Shown piece by piece: positions 17,281 to 27,225 of a DNA stretch of 64,000 bases; within the stretch, counting starts at the first letter, position 1; every line of letters starts with the position of its first letter. The stretch spans positions 2,198,501-2,262,500 of the forward strand of contig NZ_JAGE01000001.1 in assembly GCF_000526495.1 (NCBI RefSeq), given 5' to 3'. Made by a program: the position numbers and the translations under genes. The notes beneath the pieces are model-generated. The model had not been told where the DNA came from. It saw only the letters and a program-made list of their open reading frames with translations, and ran no database searches. The stretch is from Ruminiclostridium josui JCM 17888 (lineage in GTDB: Bacteria > Bacillota > Clostridia > Acetivibrionales > DSM-1351).

Positions 17281-18915
17281 ATGGGAAAATTAAGTAGTTT
17301 ATTTAAAGTCATACCATTTATCAAAAAGCATAGATTTATTTTTGTTATAGGTATAATAGGCTTGCTTTTATGTTCTACTATATCGACACCTATTCCTTAT
17401 TTCATAGGACATGTACTTGATAACACCGTTACTGGTTCAAAAAGCTATAAGGAACTCTATTATTATGTGTTAATTATAGCGCTACTGTATATTCTGCGGT
17501 ATGTTATTTCTTTTGCTTCAAAATATTTATTTGCTAAGGTAAGTAATGAGGTTACTAATGAAATGCGACATTCTGTTATCAGTAAGGTTTTGGACTTACC
17601 AATGAGTTATTTGTCCAGTACTGAAAAGGGTTATGTTCAAAGCAGAATAGGAGAGTGCGGAAACGTTAGTGTTGTTTTTTCACCGTCAATTATTGGTATG
17701 TTTGTTAGCTTGATTGATGCAGTGGCTGCGGCAGTTGCCATGTTCTCACTGAATTATAAATTGGCCACGGTGGCTGTGATATTATCTCCAGCTTTTTATT
17801 TTGCTTCAAAGGCATCAGCAGGAGGATTTGTTAAAATAACAGAGCAAATGATGGAGTCCAATGCTGTACTAAATGGAGAATGTTTTGAAATTATAAATGG
17901 TATAGAAGACATTAAGCTACTTAATGGGAAAGAAAATCAGCTTAACAAATTTAAAAGCAAGCTTGATGATCTTGTTAAAAAGAGTATAAAACAAAGTAAG
18001 TCTATATTACTATTTGTGGAGAACATTACAGTTGCCAATAATTTTGGAACACTTTTAATATTACTGGTATCAGGAATTTTGATAATCAAAGGGCAATTTT
18101 CAGTAGGTTTGTATACTTCATTTTCCTTGTACATAGGCAGAGTTTTTGGTGCCAGTCAGGGGTTGGCCTCAACGGGAACAATGATAAAGCCAGCATGTCT
18201 GAGTATAGAAAGATTGTATGAACTGTTAGACATGAAGGGTGAAGATGATGGAAAAACAGAGAACATAGAAAGTGAAATTGATTCCATTAAGGTACAAAAT
18301 GTATCTTTCAGATATAACAGCAATGCTAAAAACGTTATCAATTCATTAAGCTTTGAAATAAACAAAGGCGAAAAGGTCCTTTTACGTGGTGAAAACGGTT
18401 CAGGAAAATCAACACTCATAAAGCTTCTGACTGGGTTATATACGCCGGATGAAGGAAAGATACTATTTAATAATACCGATTTATCCACTATAAATAAGAA
18501 AAGCCTAAGGGCTAGAGTCGGTATTGTGTCCCAAAGTATTTTTCTATTCAAAGGGACTGTTCTGGATAATATACTATATGGTCAGAAGGAGAAGAATCGA
18601 GAGGATGTTGAGTTACTAATAAGTCAATTAAATCTGGAATCGTACATAAACAGACTTCCAAATGGCTTGGATTCAGAAATATCCCAGAATACAGCCGGAG
18701 TTTCGGGTGGGCAGGCTCAGGTAATTGCCTTTATACGGGCAATGCTTTTGAACAAGGACATTGTAATACTTGATGAGCCTATTTCAAATGTAGACGTTGA
18801 AACAAGGGACATCATAATGGATAATTTAAAAAATAATGAATTTAAAGGGATTCTCATTATAGTTTCCCACATAATGGACAATATGGAATTTATAAACAAA
18901 GTTATTGAAATTTAG
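17281..18915 (+). CDS. ABC exporter, fused membrane and ATPase domains
   Basis: This 544-residue half-transporter has six membrane segments (about residues 15-300) joined to an ATPase domain. Walker A is RGENGSGKST, the Q-loop is SQSIFLFK, the signature is VSGGQAQ (a variant of LSGGQ), Walker B is DIVILDEP, and VSH holds the switch histidine. It works as a dimer exporting an unknown substrate, possibly a lipid, drug or peptide. It has no C39 peptidase domain, so it is not an obvious processing exporter for the distant RiPP. GGAGAGG precedes ATG 17281. Its place between ispD and ispF is unusual. Confidence 0.85.
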   Translation: MGKLSSLFKVIPFIKKHRFIFVIGIIGLLLCSTISTPIPYFIGHVLDNTVTGSKSYKELYYYVLIIALLYILRYVISFASKYLFAKVSNEVTNEMRHSVISKVLDLPMSYLSSTEKGYVQSRIGECGNVSVVFSPSIIGMFVSLIDAVAAAVAMFSLNYKLATVAVILSPAFYFASKASAGGFVKITEQMMESNAVLNGECFEIINGIEDIKLLNGKENQLNKFKSKLDDLVKKSIKQSKSILLFVENITVANNFGTLLILLVSGILIIKGQFSVGLYTSFSLYIGRVFGASQGLASTGTMIKPACLSIERLYELLDMKGEDDGKTENIESEIDSIKVQNVSFRYNSNAKNVINSLSFEINKGEKVLLRGENGSGKSTLIKLLTGLYTPDEGKILFNNTDLSTINKKSLRARVGIVSQSIFLFKGTVLDNILYGQKEKNREDVELLISQLNLESYINRLPNGLDSEISQNTAGVSGGQAQVIAFIRAMLLNKDIVILDEPISNVDVETRDIIMDNLKNNEFKGILIIVSHIMDNMEFINKVIEI

Positions 18916-18928
18916 ACTAACAGTTTCT

Positions 18929-19399
18929 TTATATTGCAGTAACTATACAAAAGGCCTGTACACCTTTACCCTGACCAAATGCTGTTAGCCCTTCTCCAGT
19001 TGTAGCTGTTATGCCAACACAATTTTCCGGAATACTTAAAAGCTCGGATATTGACTTCCGCATTTCAGGAATTTTGGGTGATATTTTGGGGTAGGAACAT
19101 TCTATTGAAATAGATACATGTACAATCTTAACATCAACCAAATATTTTAAGGCCTCTTTTAAATATTCGGAGCTGTCTGTAATTCCTCTTTCAAGGCACA
19201 TTTCATCGCTGACTTTTCCAAGTATATTAACGCAAGTTACACCGGATATTGCGTTGGTAAGTGCATGGAGAACTACATCTGCATCGCTGTTTCCATCTAA
19301 TGGTGTTACATCATCAAAAACCACGCCGCCTAGTATAAACTTTTTAGTGTTGTTTTGAAAATCAAATTTGTGGCTATCCTGGCCTATTCCAACTTTCAT
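18929..19399 (-). CDS. ispF: IspF, 2-C-methyl-D-erythritol 2,4-cyclodiphosphate synthase
   Basis: This 156-residue MEP-pathway enzyme makes the cyclic diphosphate. GIGQDSHKF carries the zinc-binding Asp/His, DGNSDADVVLHAL carries the second metal site, and GLTAFGQGKGVQAFCI is the C-terminal nucleotide-binding loop. ATG 19399 is set by TGGAGA. The upstream TTG at 19411 is inside that site. It is convergent with the ABC exporter, 13 bases between stops, and inverted relative to the usual ispD-ispF order. Confidence 0.94.
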   Translation of the reverse strand: MKVGIGQDSHKFDFQNNTKKFILGGVVFDDVTPLDGNSDADVVLHALTNAISGVTCVNILGKVSDEMCLERGITDSSEYLKEALKYLVDVKIVHVSISIECSYPKISPKIPEMRKSISELLSIPENCVGITATTGEGLTAFGQGKGVQAFCIVTAI

Positions 19400-19469
19400 G
19401 GCATTCTCCAATTTTTTAATTAATGTACAAGCACATTATATTATATCTATTATGGCCTGTGCAAGTGTA

Positions 19470-19500
19470 TTGACATACCATGGTAAATATATTATATAAT
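19470..19500 (+). promoter_or_regulatory. Probable proS promoter
   Basis: TTGACA at 19470-19475 is followed by an AT-rich -10 region (TATATA or TATAAT, 19493-19500, spacer 17-19). It gives a leader of about 100 bases carrying a hairpin. Confidence 0.55.
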
Positions 19501-19523
19501 AGTAGTTAGAACTTTTTCGGCTT

Positions 19524-19559
19524 ATCTGCCTAGCTTGTTAAATATGTAGGCAGGCAGAT
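19524..19559 (+). promoter_or_regulatory. Hairpin with two possible pairings in the proS leader
   Basis: ATCTGCCT (19524-19531) can pair with AGGCAGAT (19552-19559). CTGCCTA (19526-19532) can instead pair with TAGGCAG (19547-19553). The right arm repeats GGCAG, so the two pairings exclude each other. There is no T-box core sequence and no U-run, so it is not a recognisable tRNA-sensing leader. Confidence 0.45.
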
Positions 19560-19611
19560 TACTGATTAATAAATATAAATTAAGTGTTCGAATACAGTAC
19601 TGGAGGTAACG

Positions 19612-21048
19612 ATGGCTAAGGATAAAAAACTTGTAGAAGAAATAACTTCTATGAATGATGATTTCGCTCAGTGGTATACCGATGTTATAAAGAAGGCTGA
19701 ACTTGTAGATTACTCAAGTGTTAGAGGCTGTATGGTTATCAAGCCTTATGGCTATGCAATATGGGAAAATCTTCAGAAGGCATTGGATACACGATTTAAG
19801 GCTACAGGACATGAAAATGTGTATATGCCTATGTTCATACCTGAGAGCTTACTATTAAAGGAAAAGGAGCATGTTGAAGGATTTGCACCAGAAGTTGCAT
19901 GGGTAACTCACGGAGGAGATGAAAAACTCACAGAAAGGCTTTGCGTAAGACCTACATCAGAAACCTTGTTTTGCGAGCATTATTCAAATTCTATCCAATC
20001 CTATAGGGATTTGCCAAAGCTCTACAATCAATGGTGTTCTGTAGTAAGATGGGAAAAGACTACAAGGCCGTTTTTGAGAACACTAGAATTTCTGTGGCAG
20101 GAAGGGCATACTGCACATGCTACAGCTGAGGAAGCTCAAGAAGAGACCATAAAAATGCTTAACGTATATGCTGATGTTTTGGAAAATGTACTTGCAATAC
20201 CTGTTATAAAAGGAAGAAAGACCGACAAAGAAAAGTTTGCAGGAGCTCAGGCTACCTACACTATTGAGAGTCTTATGCATGACGGTAAGGCTTTACAGTC
20301 AGGTACATCCCACAATTTTGGAGATGGCTTTGCAAGGGCTTTTGATATTCAATATACAGACAAGAACAATCAACTCCAATATGTACATCAGACATCATGG
20401 GGTGTGACTACTCGTCTTATAGGTGCTATCATAATGGTACACGGGGATGACAGTGGTTTGGTTCTTCCTCCGGCAGTAGCACCTACACAGGTGATTATAA
20501 TACCTGTTTCTCAGCATAAGGAAGGTGTTTTGGAGAAAGCAAATGAATTAAAGGACAAGCTTTCCGCTAAGTTCAGAGTAAAAATGGACGACAGTGACAA
20601 AATGCCCGGATGGAAATTCAGTGAATATGAGATGAAAGGTGTTCCACTGCGTCTTGAAATAGGACCAAAAGATATTGAAAAGAATCAGGCTGTGCTGGTA
20701 AGAAGAGATAACAGAGAAAAGATATTTATTTCTTTAGACAATTTGGAAGAAGCAGTTGAAAACACTCTCACAGATATACAGAAGTCACTTTTTGAAAAGG
20801 CCAGAGAGCTAAGGGATAAAAAGACTTATACTGCTACAACTATTGATGAGTTTGAGCAAATTATAAATGCTACACCTGGTTTTGTAAAAGGCATGTGGTG
20901 TGGTGACAGAGAGTGTGAAGATTTGGTTAAGGAAAAGACTGGTGCAACTGCAAGATGTATGCCTTTTGAGCAGGAGCAGCTGTCAGACAAGTGTATGTGC
21001 TGCGGAAAACCGGCAAAATCAATGGTATACTGGGGCAAAGCATATTAA
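19612..21048 (+). CDS. proS: ProS, prolyl-tRNA synthetase (archaeal/eukaryote-like form)
   Basis: This 478-residue class II synthetase charges tRNA-Pro. It is the short ProS type 3 without the bacterial editing insertion. [12 protein letters not shown] is class II motif 2 region, [14 protein letters not shown] follows, and [13 protein letters not shown] is motif 3. A C-terminal zinc-binding extension carries CGDRECED and CMCCGKPA. The GGAGGTAACG ribosome binding site precedes ATG 19612. A hairpin-bearing leader precedes it and a terminator follows. Confidence 0.95.
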   Translation: MAKDKKLVEEITSMNDDFAQWYTDVIKKAELVDYSSVRGCMVIKPYGYAIWENLQKALDTRFKATGHENVYMPMFIPESLLLKEKEHVEGFAPEVAWVTHGGDEKLTERLCVRPTSETLFCEHYSNSIQSYRDLPKLYNQWCSVVRWEKTTRPFLRTLEFLWQEGHTAHATAEEAQEETIKMLNVYADVLENVLAIPVIKGRKTDKEKFAGAQATYTIESLMHDGKALQSGTSHNFGDGFARAFDIQYTDKNNQLQYVHQTSWGVTTRLIGAIIMVHGDDSGLVLPPAVAPTQVIIIPVSQHKEGVLEKANELKDKLSAKFRVKMDDSDKMPGWKFSEYEMKGVPLRLEIGPKDIEKNQAVLVRRDNREKIFISLDNLEEAVENTLTDIQKSLFEKARELRDKKTYTATTIDEFEQIINATPGFVKGMWCGDRECEDLVKEKTGATARCMPFEQEQLSDKCMCCGKPAKSMVYWGKAY

Positions 21049-21066
21049 TAAATAATATAAAATACA

Positions 21067-21112
21067 AAACAGGCAGAACATCATATTATTATGGTGTCTG
21101 TCTGTTTTTTTG
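21067..21112 (+). terminator. Terminator after proS
   Basis: AACAGGCAGAACATCAT pairs imperfectly with ATGGTGTCTGTCTGTT around a short loop, followed by seven T. Confidence 0.82.
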
Positions 21113-21224
21113 TTATTTTAATAATATTTCTCAAGATTGTAAATAATTACGGAAAACATGTCAATACTATCAACATAAGGGTATTTATCCAAATATAGTT
21201 AGTTAAAAAGCAGGAGGGGTTACA

Positions 21225-22013
21225 GTGAAAACAAGGAAAAAAACAGCGATAGTATTGAGTATTATGGTTTCGGCATTTACTTTTTTACCTGTAAGCACAT
21301 TACAGTACAAGGTAGATGCATCACAATCTTATCAACAGGTAGCGTCAACATCCGGAACAGTTACGGCTCAGGATGTGAATTTACGTACAGGGCCGAATAC
21401 CAAGTTTGACAGTCTGGCCAAACTGAAAAAAGGGCAAAAGTTAACTGTTATGGGAAAACTTGGGGAGTGGTATGCGGTTTATGACAGCACTAATGGGAAT
21501 ATTGGTGCAGTATCATCCCGATATTTAAAAATTACTGAGCCCAAAACAACAACAGCAAAAACAAATCAGGTCAAGACAGCCAAAAATACTGTTAATACCA
21601 CTGCACAGAAGACTGTTGCAGCTAAGGTTATAGATGCTTCACCAGATGAAAAGGCCATGTTGGATTTGGTTAATAAGGCCAGAAAAGAGAAAGGATTGAA
21701 TCCTTTGGCTTTTGATGAAGAACTTTTAAAGTTAGCCAGAATGAAGGCAACTGATATGAAAAACAACAATTACTTCAGCCATACATCTTCATACTACGGA
21801 ACTCCATTTGATATGATGAAAAAGTACGGTGTAAAGTTCAGTATTGCAGGGGAGAACCTTGCAGGAAATCAATCAATGGAAAAGGCTTTGGCAGCATGGC
21901 TGAAGGAAAGCGGAAACAATATATACAATAAAGAATTTACTCACACGGGTATTGGTGTAGTGGAAAGTCCCACATACGGAAAGCTGTTTGTGGAGATGTT
22001 TATGAAGAAGTAA
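21225..22013 (+). CDS. Secreted SH3b and CAP (SCP-like) domain protein
   Basis: This 262-residue exported protein has a signal peptide (about 1-32: Lys/Arg-rich start, hydrophobic core, then AS). A bacterial SH3 domain follows (about 45-105: VTAQDVNLRTGPNTKFD, typical cell-wall binding), then a Thr/Lys-rich linker. A CAP/YkwD-type domain (about 140-262) carries LLKLARMKATDMKNNNYFSHTS, AGENLA and FTHTGIGV, with the conserved His and Glu. Family roles include wall-associated or spore-associated functions. GTG 21225 follows a strong AGGAGGGG. Confidence 0.88.
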   Translation: MKTRKKTAIVLSIMVSAFTFLPVSTLQYKVDASQSYQQVASTSGTVTAQDVNLRTGPNTKFDSLAKLKKGQKLTVMGKLGEWYAVYDSTNGNIGAVSSRYLKITEPKTTTAKTNQVKTAKNTVNTTAQKTVAAKVIDASPDEKAMLDLVNKARKEKGLNPLAFDEELLKLARMKATDMKNNNYFSHTSSYYGTPFDMMKKYGVKFSIAGENLAGNQSMEKALAAWLKESGNNIYNKEFTHTGIGVVESPTYGKLFVEMFMKK

Positions 22014-22026
22014 AAGCAAAAAACCG

Positions 22027-22165
22027 GGGAGTGTCGCAAAACTTATTTTTATCTTATGATGAGCCGCTAGAAACACTTGCAAATATCTTGGAAGCAATCA
22101 TTGATACAATTTTATACGGGAGTACAGGTATTAAAATAAAAAACTTTCTGTTTTGCAACACTCCC
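22027..22165. repeat. MITE-like inverted-repeat element between convergent genes
   Basis: GGGAGTGTCGCAAAAC (22027-22042) is repeated in inverse as GTTTTGCAACACTCCC (22150-22165), 15 of 16 bases matching, around about 107 bases with no gene. The ends resemble inverted repeats of transposons with a GTCGCAAAA or GTCCCAAAA core. No transposase is present and I could not define a target-site duplication. It fills the gap between the CAP gene and the convergent pseudouridine synthase, and the T-run at its right end could also make it a terminator. Confidence 0.6.
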
Positions 22166-22174
22166 TTTTTTTGC

Positions 22175-23086
22175 TCACAGCCTTTTATTCTGATTACCGA
22201 CTACCTGCTTTAGACTGAATGGCGGGTCAATGGTAATGGTTTTCTTATTCAGATAATTTAAGTGTTTTGCAGAACTTTGAAAGTCAAAAGTAAGCCTGCT
22301 AGCACAAAGAAGCTGATGTTTGGCGTTATATTTCTTGTTTTCGGCGTTTTTGCCATATTTACCGTCTCCGATTATAGGATGACCATAGTAGGCAAGATGA
22401 GCTCTTATTTGATGGGTTCTGCCTGTAACCAGCTCTACCTCAAGCAAACTGAGGGAATTAAAAGAATCAATAACACGGTATCTGGTTATTATCTGAAGAG
22501 AATTTTTGGTTTTCTCAGAGGTTATAAATACCCTGCTGAGTTTTTCGTTTTTGTCAAGATAATCAACTAATTCGGCCTTCTTTTTTTCCATTATACCTGA
22601 TACAATGCAGTTGTAGTATTTCTGTATTTCTCTTTCTTTTATTTTATCTAGCATAACTTCAAGGGTGTGATTATTTTTTGCAATAATCACAAGACCGCTG
22701 GTATTTCTGTCAAGTCTGTGGCATAAGGCCAGATTGGGACCATATATGCTTTTGAGCTTATCAATCAAAGTTGCTTCTTTTTGATTTTTATCGGGATGAA
22801 CAGGAATACCAGCCTCCTTGTTTACAATCAAAAGATTCTCATCATCATAAACTACTGAAAAACCCTCGTCGTTGCGGCCAAACAGATAATCATCAATAAT
22901 ATAGACATCTATCTTATCTCCGCAGCTGACTATATAATCCTCTTTTATTCGTATTCCATTTACTTTTATATCCTTTTTTCGAAGTGCTTTGTATAGCATA
23001 CCAGAGGCAAGATTGGGGAAAAAATCACGTACTACACGGTCAATCTTTTTACCTTCATGGTTTTCTTCTGCTGTAATTGATCTCAT
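22175..23086 (-). CDS. RluA-family pseudouridine synthase
   Basis: This 303-residue protein has an N-terminal S4 RNA-binding domain (about 10-75) and a catalytic domain with HRLDRNTSGLVI, whose Asp is the nucleophile, and RTHQIRAHLAYYGHPIIGD. The family isomerises uridine in rRNA or tRNA. The RluC/RluD-like layout suggests 23S rRNA, with the exact site not readable. The start ATG lies one base after the stop of the upstream fusion gene, so translation is coupled. Confidence 0.88.
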   Translation of the reverse strand: MRSITAEENHEGKKIDRVVRDFFPNLASGMLYKALRKKDIKVNGIRIKEDYIVSCGDKIDVYIIDDYLFGRNDEGFSVVYDDENLLIVNKEAGIPVHPDKNQKEATLIDKLKSIYGPNLALCHRLDRNTSGLVIIAKNNHTLEVMLDKIKEREIQKYYNCIVSGIMEKKKAELVDYLDKNEKLSRVFITSEKTKNSLQIITRYRVIDSFNSLSLLEVELVTGRTHQIRAHLAYYGHPIIGDGKYGKNAENKKYNAKHQLLCASRLTFDFQSSAKHLNYLNKKTITIDPPFSLKQVVGNQNKRL

Positions 23087-23087
23087 A

Positions 23088-25520
23088 TTAACAGTTTGTA
23101 ATAATCCTTTCTACAATATTGTGAAATCTGACACAATGTTCTTTGGCTGTAATTGCAGAACTGCCTTCAGAAATTATTTTAAAAGCCGGAGTATCGGCAT
23201 CAGGTATTATAAGCACCCAGCCGTCTTCTAGGTATATCTTTATTCCATCTAGAAGTTCAGCTTTTTTGTCTTTATTATCATTTATTATTCTTCGCATTAC
23301 CGTACCTTTTAACTCCCAGGGACAGTAAACGCTTTTTCTGTCTATGTAGATTTTGGGGATTTCTAAAAGCAGTTGGTTTAAGGTTATCCCCGACACACAC
23401 ATGTATTCAATTATTTTAACAAGGCCTGCTATGGCATCAAAGTTAAGTATAAGCTGGTCAGAGCCCGCTGAGTTGCTCCTTTCACTTAAAATCTCATTCA
23501 TAACAGCTTGTAGAGAATTTTTAGTTCTTTTCACAACGCAACGATATCTTGAAGCAAGCCTTTCTATTACATTAGAACTTGTAATAGGTACATAGAAGGT
23601 TGTTCCCGGTGACCTTTTAAAAATAATAAGAGAGATAAAAGCCTCAAACAAATCATCTTTTACAACAATTCCTTCTCGACTTATTAGAGAAAGATTTTCA
23701 CCGTTACTGTCAATTATAGCACCAAATTCGCAATTAGTTTCAACTAATACTGAAGTTACTGAGGATATATCAGAGTAGTTTTCATAACAAATAGTCTGGC
23801 AGCCCATGTTTGTAAGCATAGGGCCTACAATCGATAAAACAAATTCAGATTTGGAAAATATACATATTCTGAGACTATGCTGCTTTATAGCATGTATATT
23901 TGTACTTTCAGTTAGGTTTTTAACATAAAAACTACTGAAATCAGTAATGTTATTTAATCTGCTGATTTGCTGGGATGAGCATCTTTTAAAATCTTCACGG
24001 AAGAAAGAATTTTCTATTTTGCGCTCAGAGAACTTACCAATTGAAGTTCCTCTTGAATCCATAAAATCCACTCTTATTAAGTTGGGATTATCCATATCTG
24101 TCTTTATATGGATTCCGCCCTCTGTTTTTAGATAGCTTATGGCATATCTTGATATTGGAGTAAGAAGGCTGCTCATATTGAAAACTTCAATACCCACAGA
24201 GAGTATTCCGGAAATAAAAGCATGCTTAAACATCCGGGCTGAATTTGAATTAGTAGAGCTGACTACAACTTTAGAGCCTGTTTTAAGGTGAGAGCCATAT
24301 GCAGCGCCAAGTCTTGTAGCGTATTCAGGGGAAATATCTACATTTATAATACCTGATATACCATTTTCTCCAAAAATCTTACTATTGCGTTTTGAACCCC
24401 AAATCAAATTTCTATCAACTATGGCAAGGGGTTCTACAACTTTTTCCGGCCAAAGCCGTATATTTGGCTTTATTATAGACCTTTCATTTATTTTGCAACC
24501 TGCGCCTATTACCGAATTTTCGAATACTGAGACATAATTCTTAAGATTAACATGATTACACAGTATCGCTCCTCTGAGTTCACTTCCATTTTCAACATAG
24601 CAGTTGTCCCATAAAATACTTCTTACCACAGATACATTGTTTTTGACTATTGTATTATTTCCGATTACAGTATGGCTTCCGATAACTGAACCACTGCCGA
24701 TTTTACAATTGGAGCCTATTACACACGGTGGTATAATCCGGGCACTTTTATCAATAATCGTACCGGGACCTATCCATACGTCCTCATTAAATTGGTCACC
24801 AATATTTATTTTTAGTTTTCCATTGAGAATATCACAATGGGAGTTTATATAAGAATGTGTATCGCCTATGTCGCACCAGTAGTCATTGGTGACATAGCCA
24901 AAGATTTTTTTGGATGAGGATAAGAGAGCAGGAAATACATCCTGACTGAAATCCATATTTTTACCCGGTTCAATGTAGCTAAGAATTTCCGGCTCCAGTA
25001 TATATATACCGGTGTTAACCATATCGCTGAAAATCTCACCCCAACTGGGCTTCTCAACAAATCCCTTTACAGAGCCATCTTCATCCGTTAAAACAACTCC
25101 ATATTCCAGAGGGACATCAACCTTTGCAAGTACAAGTGTCGCAATGGACTTTTTGGATTGGTGATATTTCAGAGCTTTATGAATATCCAAATCAGTAAGA
25201 GAATCACCGCTTATTACAATAAAGGTCTCATCTAAAAAGTCTTTGGCATTTTTTATACCGCCTGCAGTACCTAAAGGAGATTCTTCAAGAAAGTAATATA
25301 TATTTACTCCATAAGAATGTCCGTTGCCAAAGTAGTCTTTGATTATTTGAGGATGATACAACAGAGTCATACCAATATCTGTAATACCATAACTTTTTAG
25401 TAAACCAATAGTATGTTCCAATACAGGCTTGTTCATGATAGGAACCATCGGTTTTGGTAAATCACAAGTAAGGGGTCGGAGTCTAGAGCCTTCGCCGCCT
25501 GCCATAATAATAGCTTTCAC
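23088..25520 (-). CDS. Sugar nucleotidyltransferase / hexapeptide / phosphomutase-like fusion
   Basis: This protein of about 810 residues has three parts. An N-terminal nucleotidyltransferase (about 1-235) has [16 protein letters not shown] and [10 protein letters not shown] left-handed beta-helix of hexapeptide repeats spans about 245-370. A phosphomannomutase-like region (about 375-805) completes it. The first part should make an NDP-sugar, probably GDP-mannose or a relative, for envelope glycans. In the mutase part the phosphoserine loop (normally TASHNP) reads KTDMDNP, so mutase activity is doubtful. GTG behind GGGGTG is the likely start, and an ATG at 25535 would put the ribosome binding site inside the gene. 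Confidence 0.82.
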   Translation of the reverse strand: MKAIIMAGGEGSRLRPLTCDLPKPMVPIMNKPVLEHTIGLLKSYGITDIGMTLLYHPQIIKDYFGNGHSYGVNIYYFLEESPLGTAGGIKNAKDFLDETFIVISGDSLTDLDIHKALKYHQSKKSIATLVLAKVDVPLEYGVVLTDEDGSVKGFVEKPSWGEIFSDMVNTGIYILEPEILSYIEPGKNMDFSQDVFPALLSSSKKIFGYVTNDYWCDIGDTHSYINSHCDILNGKLKINIGDQFNEDVWIGPGTIIDKSARIIPPCVIGSNCKIGSGSVIGSHTVIGNNTIVKNNVSVVRSILWDNCYVENGSELRGAILCNHVNLKNYVSVFENSVIGAGCKINERSIIKPNIRLWPEKVVEPLAIVDRNLIWGSKRNSKIFGENGISGIINVDISPEYATRLGAAYGSHLKTGSKVVVSSTNSNSARMFKHAFISGILSVGIEVFNMSSLLTPISRYAISYLKTEGGIHIKTDMDNPNLIRVDFMDSRGTSIGKFSERKIENSFFREDFKRCSSQQISRLNNITDFSSFYVKNLTESTNIHAIKQHSLRICIFSKSEFVLSIVGPMLTNMGCQTICYENYSDISSVTSVLVETNCEFGAIIDSNGENLSLISREGIVVKDDLFEAFISLIIFKRSPGTTFYVPITSSNVIERLASRYRCVVKRTKNSLQAVMNEILSERSNSAGSDQLILNFDAIAGLVKIIEYMCVSGITLNQLLLEIPKIYIDRKSVYCPWELKGTVMRRIINDNKDKKAELLDGIKIYLEDGWVLIIPDADTPAFKIISEGSSAITAKEHCVRFHNIVERIITNC

Positions 25521-25581
25521 ACTATCACCCCGCATTCCTAGTATTTGACTCTACTGGTTAAGTTTTCCTAATATATAATAT

Positions 25582-25878
25582 TCATCTTTTGGTGTAATAA
25601 TCCTTTAATATTTTAATATCTTCAACTCCAAAACTTTCTTCTAAGATTGAAACTGCATTTTCTTTATTATGGGGTTCCACTTCAGCTACCACTTTTACAA
25701 CAGTTGACGGGAAAGCTCCGGGAAATTTTTTAATTAACTGTTTCTGGCTTATACCTATGTGAAGTCCAAATTCAGTAGTAGTCAAGTATGCTTTTCGTAT
25801 TCCCTTATCCTTCAAACTGCCTAGAGCGTTTTTTGCATCTGATAAATTTGTATAGAGAAAAACAAGTTCTTCCTGCAT
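25582..25878 (-). CDS. Small conserved hypothetical protein
   Basis: This 98-residue soluble protein has an alternating helix-strand pattern (VFLYTNLSDAKNALGSLKDKGI, then VVKVVAEVEPHNKENAVSILEESFG) suggestive of a small ferredoxin-like or ACT-like fold. I do not recognise it and give no function. AAGGAGG 9 bases before ATG 25878 makes it a real gene. It is probably cotranscribed with the downstream nucleotidyltransferase fusion. Confidence 0.7.
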   Translation of the reverse strand: MQEELVFLYTNLSDAKNALGSLKDKGIRKAYLTTTEFGLHIGISQKQLIKKFPGAFPSTVVKVVAEVEPHNKENAVSILEESFGVEDIKILKDYYTKR

Positions 25879-25951
25879 AATTTGCCAACCTCCTTGATTT
25901 AGTTACAAGTAGTATTTGTAACATTGCAAGGAATTAAGCCGGTTTTTTCTG

Positions 25952-26365
25952 CTAATCTTTGAAAGTAAACATCTTATTGAGCAAAAAGCTTACAAGAGTA
26001 TAAAAAACCATTCCTATAAGCTGAGAAATATTTTTTTCAATGTGAATTTGTTCCACAAGAAGAATAACAAATCCTAGCTGTACTGCATAGCATCCTACAA
26101 ACACCAGTGCAAACCGTATGAACTGATTTAATGTGGATTTTTGATTACCTTTGAATGTCCATAATTTATTTAAAATAAAACTGTTTATAAATCCGCATAT
26201 ATAGCCTGCACCGTTTGCAAGCTTGTAAGAAACACCAAAAGCATTCTGAAGAACAAAAAGTACTATTACAGTGATAAGTGTATTAGTTATACCTACAAGT
26301 CCATATTTTATCATCTGACCTATAATGTTGCCGAATTTGTCTTTTAGGATACCCAAAGAGTTCAT
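25952..26365 (-). CDS. GtrA-family membrane protein
   Basis: This protein of about 137 residues has four membrane segments and the GtrA motifs QMIKYGLVGITNTLIT and FILNKLWTFK. GtrA proteins are thought to help move lipid-linked sugars across the membrane, which fits the sugar nucleotidyltransferase downstream. The start is ambiguous: ATG 26365, 10 bases after GGTG, or ATG 26374, which nearly touches it. Confidence 0.85.
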   Translation of the reverse strand: MNSLGILKDKFGNIIGQMIKYGLVGITNTLITVIVLFVLQNAFGVSYKLANGAGYICGFINSFILNKLWTFKGNQKSTLNQFIRFALVFVGCYAVQLGFVILLVEQIHIEKNISQLIGMVFYTLVSFLLNKMFTFKD

Positions 26366-26521
26366 TATATTCATCACCTTTTTTAAACATATTTGCGTAG
26401 TATATAAGTATATATAATACTGTGAGAAGACCTCTAACTGTCTTATAATTTTACCATAAAAATTGCCTGAAAAGCCAGGATGGTGAAAACTGCACGAATA
26501 TAATTTGATTGGAGATAGGAT

Positions 26522-27208
26522 ATGTCTAAATTCATGAAAAAAATTTCACTTCTTGACACAAGAAAAAATAGAATTCCTTTTAGAAAAAATCATGTTCTGC
26601 ATGCTATGATAGCTGTTTATGTCATAGTTTTTGTTATTCTATCAATAAAACCTGTTGATAACTTTGTATGGTGGTATGAAAGTATTATACCCATTATTGT
26701 ATTGACAGCACTTGTGTTTTTATATACAAAAAACAGGCTTACAAATACTGCGTATTTCTGCGTTCTGGTGGTATTGGTTTTACATGCGGTAGGGGCTCAT
26801 TATACATATGCTGCTTGTCCTATAGGAGCTTGGGTTAGCAGATTCTTTGGTATGCAAAGGAACCATTTTGACAGAATGGTTAGTTTTGTATTCGGTTTAC
26901 TTATTTCAATACCAGTTTTGGAAAGCATATATTACAGGCTGCGAATCAGATATATAGGTTCGTGTATGCTTTCTGTGATAATTATTCTTGCTGCAGCGTC
27001 AATGTATGAGATTTTCCAAATGTTTTCAGCAATGTTTTTAAGTGATGGACGTATAGAAGTTTTTTTGGGCTATCAAGGGGACTTATGGGATTCCCAGAAA
27101 GATATGATGTTGGCAGTTCTGGGCTCATTAATTTCAATGAGTACTTGCATAATATTAAGGATTAATAAGAATCATAAAATATATATGGTAAAATGCCGAA
27201 ATAATTAG
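26522..27208 (+). CDS. YjdF-like (DUF2238) integral membrane protein
   Basis: This 228-residue protein has about six or seven membrane segments, with HAVGAHYTYA and NHFDRMVSFVFG, conserved in the DUF2238/YjdF family, and a polar DLWDSQKDMMLA loop near the C-terminus. The function of the family is unknown. GGAGATAGGA precedes ATG 26522. It is divergent from gtrA and 17 bases upstream of the UV endonuclease gene. Confidence 0.82.
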   Translation: MSKFMKKISLLDTRKNRIPFRKNHVLHAMIAVYVIVFVILSIKPVDNFVWWYESIIPIIVLTALVFLYTKNRLTNTAYFCVLVVLVLHAVGAHYTYAACPIGAWVSRFFGMQRNHFDRMVSFVFGLLISIPVLESIYYRLRIRYIGSCMLSVIIILAAASMYEIFQMFSAMFLSDGRIEVFLGYQGDLWDSQKDMMLAVLGSLISMSTCIILRINKNHKIYMVKCRNN

Positions 27209-27225
27209 TCTATATGGAGAAACAA

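Noticed and set aside
17281-18915. ABC exporter as the RiPP transporter
   Set aside because: It lies 9 kb away in another operon, lacks a peptidase domain and has no shared regulation, so any link is speculation.
19501-19611. T-box riboswitch before proS
   Set aside because: No T-box core sequence, no antiterminator and no U-run were found.
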